A stretch of 8,086 bases of DNA from the NCBI GenBank assembly GCA_003223895.1, contig QHXD01000229.1, positions 1-8,086 on the forward strand, written 5' to 3'. Positions 6,125 through 8,086 of the stretch are shown piece by piece. This stretch comes from Acidobacteriota bacterium (GTDB lineage Bacteria > Acidobacteriota > Terriglobia > 20CM-2-55-15). The translations under genes were made by a program, and so were the position numbers. Every line of letters starts with the position of its first letter. The first letter of the stretch is position 1. The notes under the pieces are model-generated. The model was not told where the DNA came from. It made no database searches and worked only from the letters and a program-made list of their open reading frames with translations.

Positions 6125-7099
6125 ATGTCACATACAAAGACTCTTTGCTTCGGGCTCGCCGTGGTTGTTGTGTATGGCGCGCTCTCCATTTCCGGACTGG
6201 CGCAGCAGGCGCCGGCACCTCCGCCGATCACGATGAAAATGCTGAAACCCGACGTGTGGGCGGGTATGGGCGGTGCGGGCGGAAACAGCACGATCATCAT
6301 CGGCAAGACCGGCGTCATCGTTGTGGATGCCAAGCAGACAGAAGCGGGCGCGAAGGATCTGCTTGCCCAAATCGCCAAGATCACGCCCAAGCCTGTGACG
6401 ACGGCCATCATTACGCACAGCGATGGCGATCATGTCAACGGCCTGGTGGCGTTCCCCCAGGGGATCAAAATCATCACGCACGAAAACAATAAGAAGGAAC
6501 AGGAAGCGGCGCTCGCAGCCGGTGGTCGGGGCGCTCCGCCCAGGGACAGGTTGCCGAACCAGGTCACGACGAAGACCAAGGAATCGATGACGATCGACGG
6601 CGTGAAGCTCGAGCTCTATCACTTCGCGCCCGCGCACACGAGCGGCGATCTCGTGGTGTACCTGCCGGCTCAAAAAATTGTTTCAACGGGCGACGTCGTT
6701 ACGATGAACCGCGCCGACGACAACCCGAACATCCATTTCGAGAAGAACGGCTCGACCGAAGGCTGGATGGCGAACCTGAAGGGAATGATCGCACTCAACG
6801 CCGACACGTACGTCACCGGACACGGAGATTTGGCGACCAGGGCCGATCTTCAGCGGAAGCTGGCCGCGACCACCCAGCGGCGCAACAAGATTGCGGCGAT
6901 GGTAAAAGAAGGCAAGACGCTCGAACAGATCAAGGTTGCATTGCCTGATGCTCCCGCTCCAGGTGCTCCGACTCGCGGGGCAGCCCCTGCCGGCGGCGCT
7001 CCAGCGGCGGGTGGAGGCGGCGGCGGACGTGGCGGCCCTGCTCCTCTGACCTACGTCGAGACGGCGTACCAGGAAATTACGAAGGGCAGCAAGAAATGA
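6125..7099 (+). CDS. Secreted MBL-fold metallo-hydrolase with Gly/Pro-rich tail
   Basis: A 324-aa metallo-beta-lactamase-fold enzyme, exported by a signal peptide (about 1-26, cleavage GLA|Q). The metal motif is THSDGDHVNG: His98, Asp100, Asp102 and His103, with the second His of the classic HxHxDH replaced by Asp. Further ligands are His171 (PAHTSGDLVVYL), Asp190 (IVSTGDVV) and His233 (VTGHGD). The fold spans about residues 38-270. A low-complexity Pro/Ala/Gly stretch (275-307, with a run of six glycines) then leads to a short conserved-looking end (LTYVETAYQEITKG). The MBL family includes lactamases, glyoxalase II-like thioesterases and SoxH/quinoprotein relatives. The lack of lactamase-specific context argues against calling resistance. 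The ATG at 6125 has AAAGGA 10 nt upstream. The stop overlaps the next gene's start (ATGA), so translation is probably coupled to the esterase. Confidence 0.92.
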   Translation: MSHTKTLCFGLAVVVVYGALSISGLAQQAPAPPPITMKMLKPDVWAGMGGAGGNSTIIIGKTGVIVVDAKQTEAGAKDLLAQIAKITPKPVTTAIITHSDGDHVNGLVAFPQGIKIITHENNKKEQEAALAAGGRGAPPRDRLPNQVTTKTKESMTIDGVKLELYHFAPAHTSGDLVVYLPAQKIVSTGDVVTMNRADDNPNIHFEKNGSTEGWMANLKGMIALNADTYVTGHGDLATRADLQRKLAATTQRRNKIAAMVKEGKTLEQIKVALPDAPAPGAPTRGAAPAGGAPAAGGGGGGRGGPAPLTYVETAYQEITKGSKK

Positions 7100-7796
7100 A
7101 GCAGCTGTGCTCAAAGTGGATGCTACTAATCCCCGCGGCGGCGGCCGTCGCGATCATCGCTGCTCAGCCTCTCCAGGCCGAACTGCTCGAGAAGACAAAG
7201 AAGGTGGGGGGCACTACCGTCCATTATAAGGTCGCGCTTCCGAACGGCTACGATCCGGCAAAGGCATATCCGGGCATTCTGGCTCTCGGCGGGGGCCCGC
7301 AGACAATGAACACGGTGGACGCCGTCCTGAATCGCAACCTTCTTGCGGAGGCTGAGAAGCGCGGATATATCGTGGTCGCGCCAGCCGCGCCGGACGATCA
7401 GTTGTTCTTCGAGGACGGAGCGCGCATCTTCCCTGAATTTTTGAAAATGATTCTGGCGGACTACAAGATCCAGGACAACAAGTTTCACATTGCCGGGCCG
7501 TCCAACGGGGGGATCGCCGCATTTCACGTCGCGGCGGCCAATCCACAGTACTTCCTGTCCGTCACCGCTTTCAGGCGATTTCGAACATGTGCGTATTCAT
7601 GTATGTCGGCGAATTCGACGAGTACATGTGGCACGGCGAGATGAAGAAGGAAGCGGAATTCCTTCGTTCCATAGGAACCGTCGCCCGTTATACCGTCGAG
7701 AAGGGTCAACACCACCGGTTGGAGACACTCGCAGGAGCCAACGCCGGACGCCTGTTCGACTGGTTTGAAGAAACCAGGAAGGGCTGTAGCAAGTAA
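7096..7796 (+). pseudogene. Secreted alpha/beta-hydrolase (esterase-like), disrupted by an internal deletion/frameshift near 7572
   Basis: The first frame (7096-7644) has a signal peptide (about 1-28, cleavage LQA|E), a VHYKVALPNGYDP start of the fold, LGGGPQ (oxyanion-loop position) and the nucleophile elbow HIAGPSNGG with Ser136. After FLSVTAF (7572) the reading becomes cysteine-rich nonsense. Sensible protein resumes in another frame from CAG at 7572: QAISNMCVFMYVGEFDEYMW and onwards, with the acid Asp in GEFDEY and the catalytic His in KGQHHRLETLAG, to the stop at 7796. The net lost length must be 3n+1 bases. From memory, related proteins carry about a dozen residues between these blocks, suggesting a deletion of around 40 nt rather than one base. 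The parent would be a carboxylesterase-type serine hydrolase. It overlaps the MBL gene by ATGA. Assembly error and true decay cannot be separated here. Confidence 0.75.
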
Positions 7797-7936
7797 AGGG
7801 GGGTAATTCGGGGACAGACGTATAAATCACCTGATTAGCGTTCAAAAGTGATGTTGCGCTAATTAGGTGATTTCACGCTGAAAGAAGCCACTATGAAGAG
7901 CCCACCAGAACAAAATAACCAACATAGGAGAATTCG
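7797..7936. repeat. Intergenic hairpin with REP/MITE-like flank
   Basis: A 17-bp inverted repeat, 7824-7840 (AAATCACCTGATTAGCG) and 7857-7873, pairs with one mismatch around a 16-nt loop. It is preceded by GGTAATTCGGGGACAGACG (7802-7820), a string that I associate with repeats linked to IS200-type/REP-associated transposases. It could be a non-autonomous element, a folded intergenic repeat or a terminator for the MBL-esterase pair; there is no T tract directly after it. The rest, 7874-7936, leads to the ribosome site of the next gene. Confidence 0.6.
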
Positions 7937-8086
7937 ATGCGAATTATCGCAGGTCTAAGTGCGTTTGCCTTGCTTACGGTAACGATTGCGGCTCAACGGG
8001 GCGGGGGGCAGAATCAGCCGGCTCCTTCAATCACCGATACGAAAGTTGTCACTGCCTCTGAGGTGGCCGCCCTTGTCGCCGGGACG
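7937..8086 (+). CDS. Exported protein, first 50 codons only (runs off the right edge)
   Basis: The ATG at 7937 is preceded by TAGGAG 6 nt upstream and opens a frame that stays open for 50 codons to the edge. MRIIAGLSAFALLTVTIAAQ is a signal peptide (cleavage near IAA|Q). It is followed by a Gly/Gln/Pro-rich linker (RGGGQNQPAPS) and the start of a folded part (ITDTKVVTASEVAALVAGT). Too little is present to name a family. The layout of signal, linker and short strand before the domain is like small exported cupin or cytochrome-type proteins, but that is only a guess. It lies 140 bp after the esterase, past the hairpin, so it probably has its own promoter. Confidence 0.75.
   Translation, partial: MRIIAGLSAFALLTVTIAAQRGGGQNQPAPSITDTKVVTASEVAALVAGT

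Noticed and set aside
4618..6492. A 624-aa open frame on the plus strand opposite the amidohydrolase
   Set aside because: It lies antisense to a clear amidohydrolase, then runs across the divergent region into the MBL gene out of frame. The translation is rich in Arg/His/Gly without domains, typical of a GC-rich shadow frame.

Overview
The window looks like a piece of a soil-type Acidobacteriota chromosome, possibly a metagenome-assembled one. That placement is an inference. It rests on moderately high GC, many Sec-exported enzymes with an 'A-x-A|Q' signal cleavage, a secreted imidazolonepropionase-like amidohydrolase, an MBL hydrolase with a Gly/Pro-rich tail, and DinB plus B12-binding radical SAM genes. 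There is no rRNA, tRNA or other phylogenetic marker to confirm it.

Left block (1-2444, all minus strand, read right to left): an unrecognised 97-aa protein; a secreted, probably outer-membrane beta-barrel protein whose frame is broken at an A4 run; a DinB-family metal-dependent protein; and the N-terminal part of a B12-binding radical SAM protein that runs off the left edge. Gaps are 13, 38 and 6 bp, so this is probably one operon.

Divergent control region (2445-2734): about 290 bp between the left operon and a plus-strand gene. It holds two imperfect copies of a roughly 42-nt element whose centres are about 100 bp apart. The outer copy contains a sigma70-like promoter reading towards the operon.

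Centre (2735-4588, plus): a 617-aa exported membrane protein of unknown function. A TIG/IPT-like beta-sandwich region lies on each side of a membrane core, and the core carries an internal duplication (FQ..LWT ... PPIPDG ...). Together with the divergent small protein and barrel protein it is the best candidate here for an undescribed envelope system. The sequence shows only neighbourhood and shared export, not function.

Between the convergent genes (4588-4674) is a striking near-perfect 41-bp-arm inverted repeat. It is built from ten copies of one heptamer (TGACCAT and its reverse complement) and includes stop-codon bases of both flanking genes.

Right block: a secreted amidohydrolase (minus, 4669-5976) is divergent from a secreted MBL-fold hydrolase (plus, 6125-7099). 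The latter overlaps by ATGA a secreted serine esterase (7096-7796) that is broken by a small internal deletion or frameshift. A hairpin with a 'GGGGACAGACG' flank, like REP/MITE-type elements, follows. The window ends in the first 50 codons of another exported protein. The three enzyme genes look like a periplasmic hydrolytic or catabolic set. Two of the eight full-length genes are frame-disrupted, so assembly or sequencing error should be considered alongside real gene decay.
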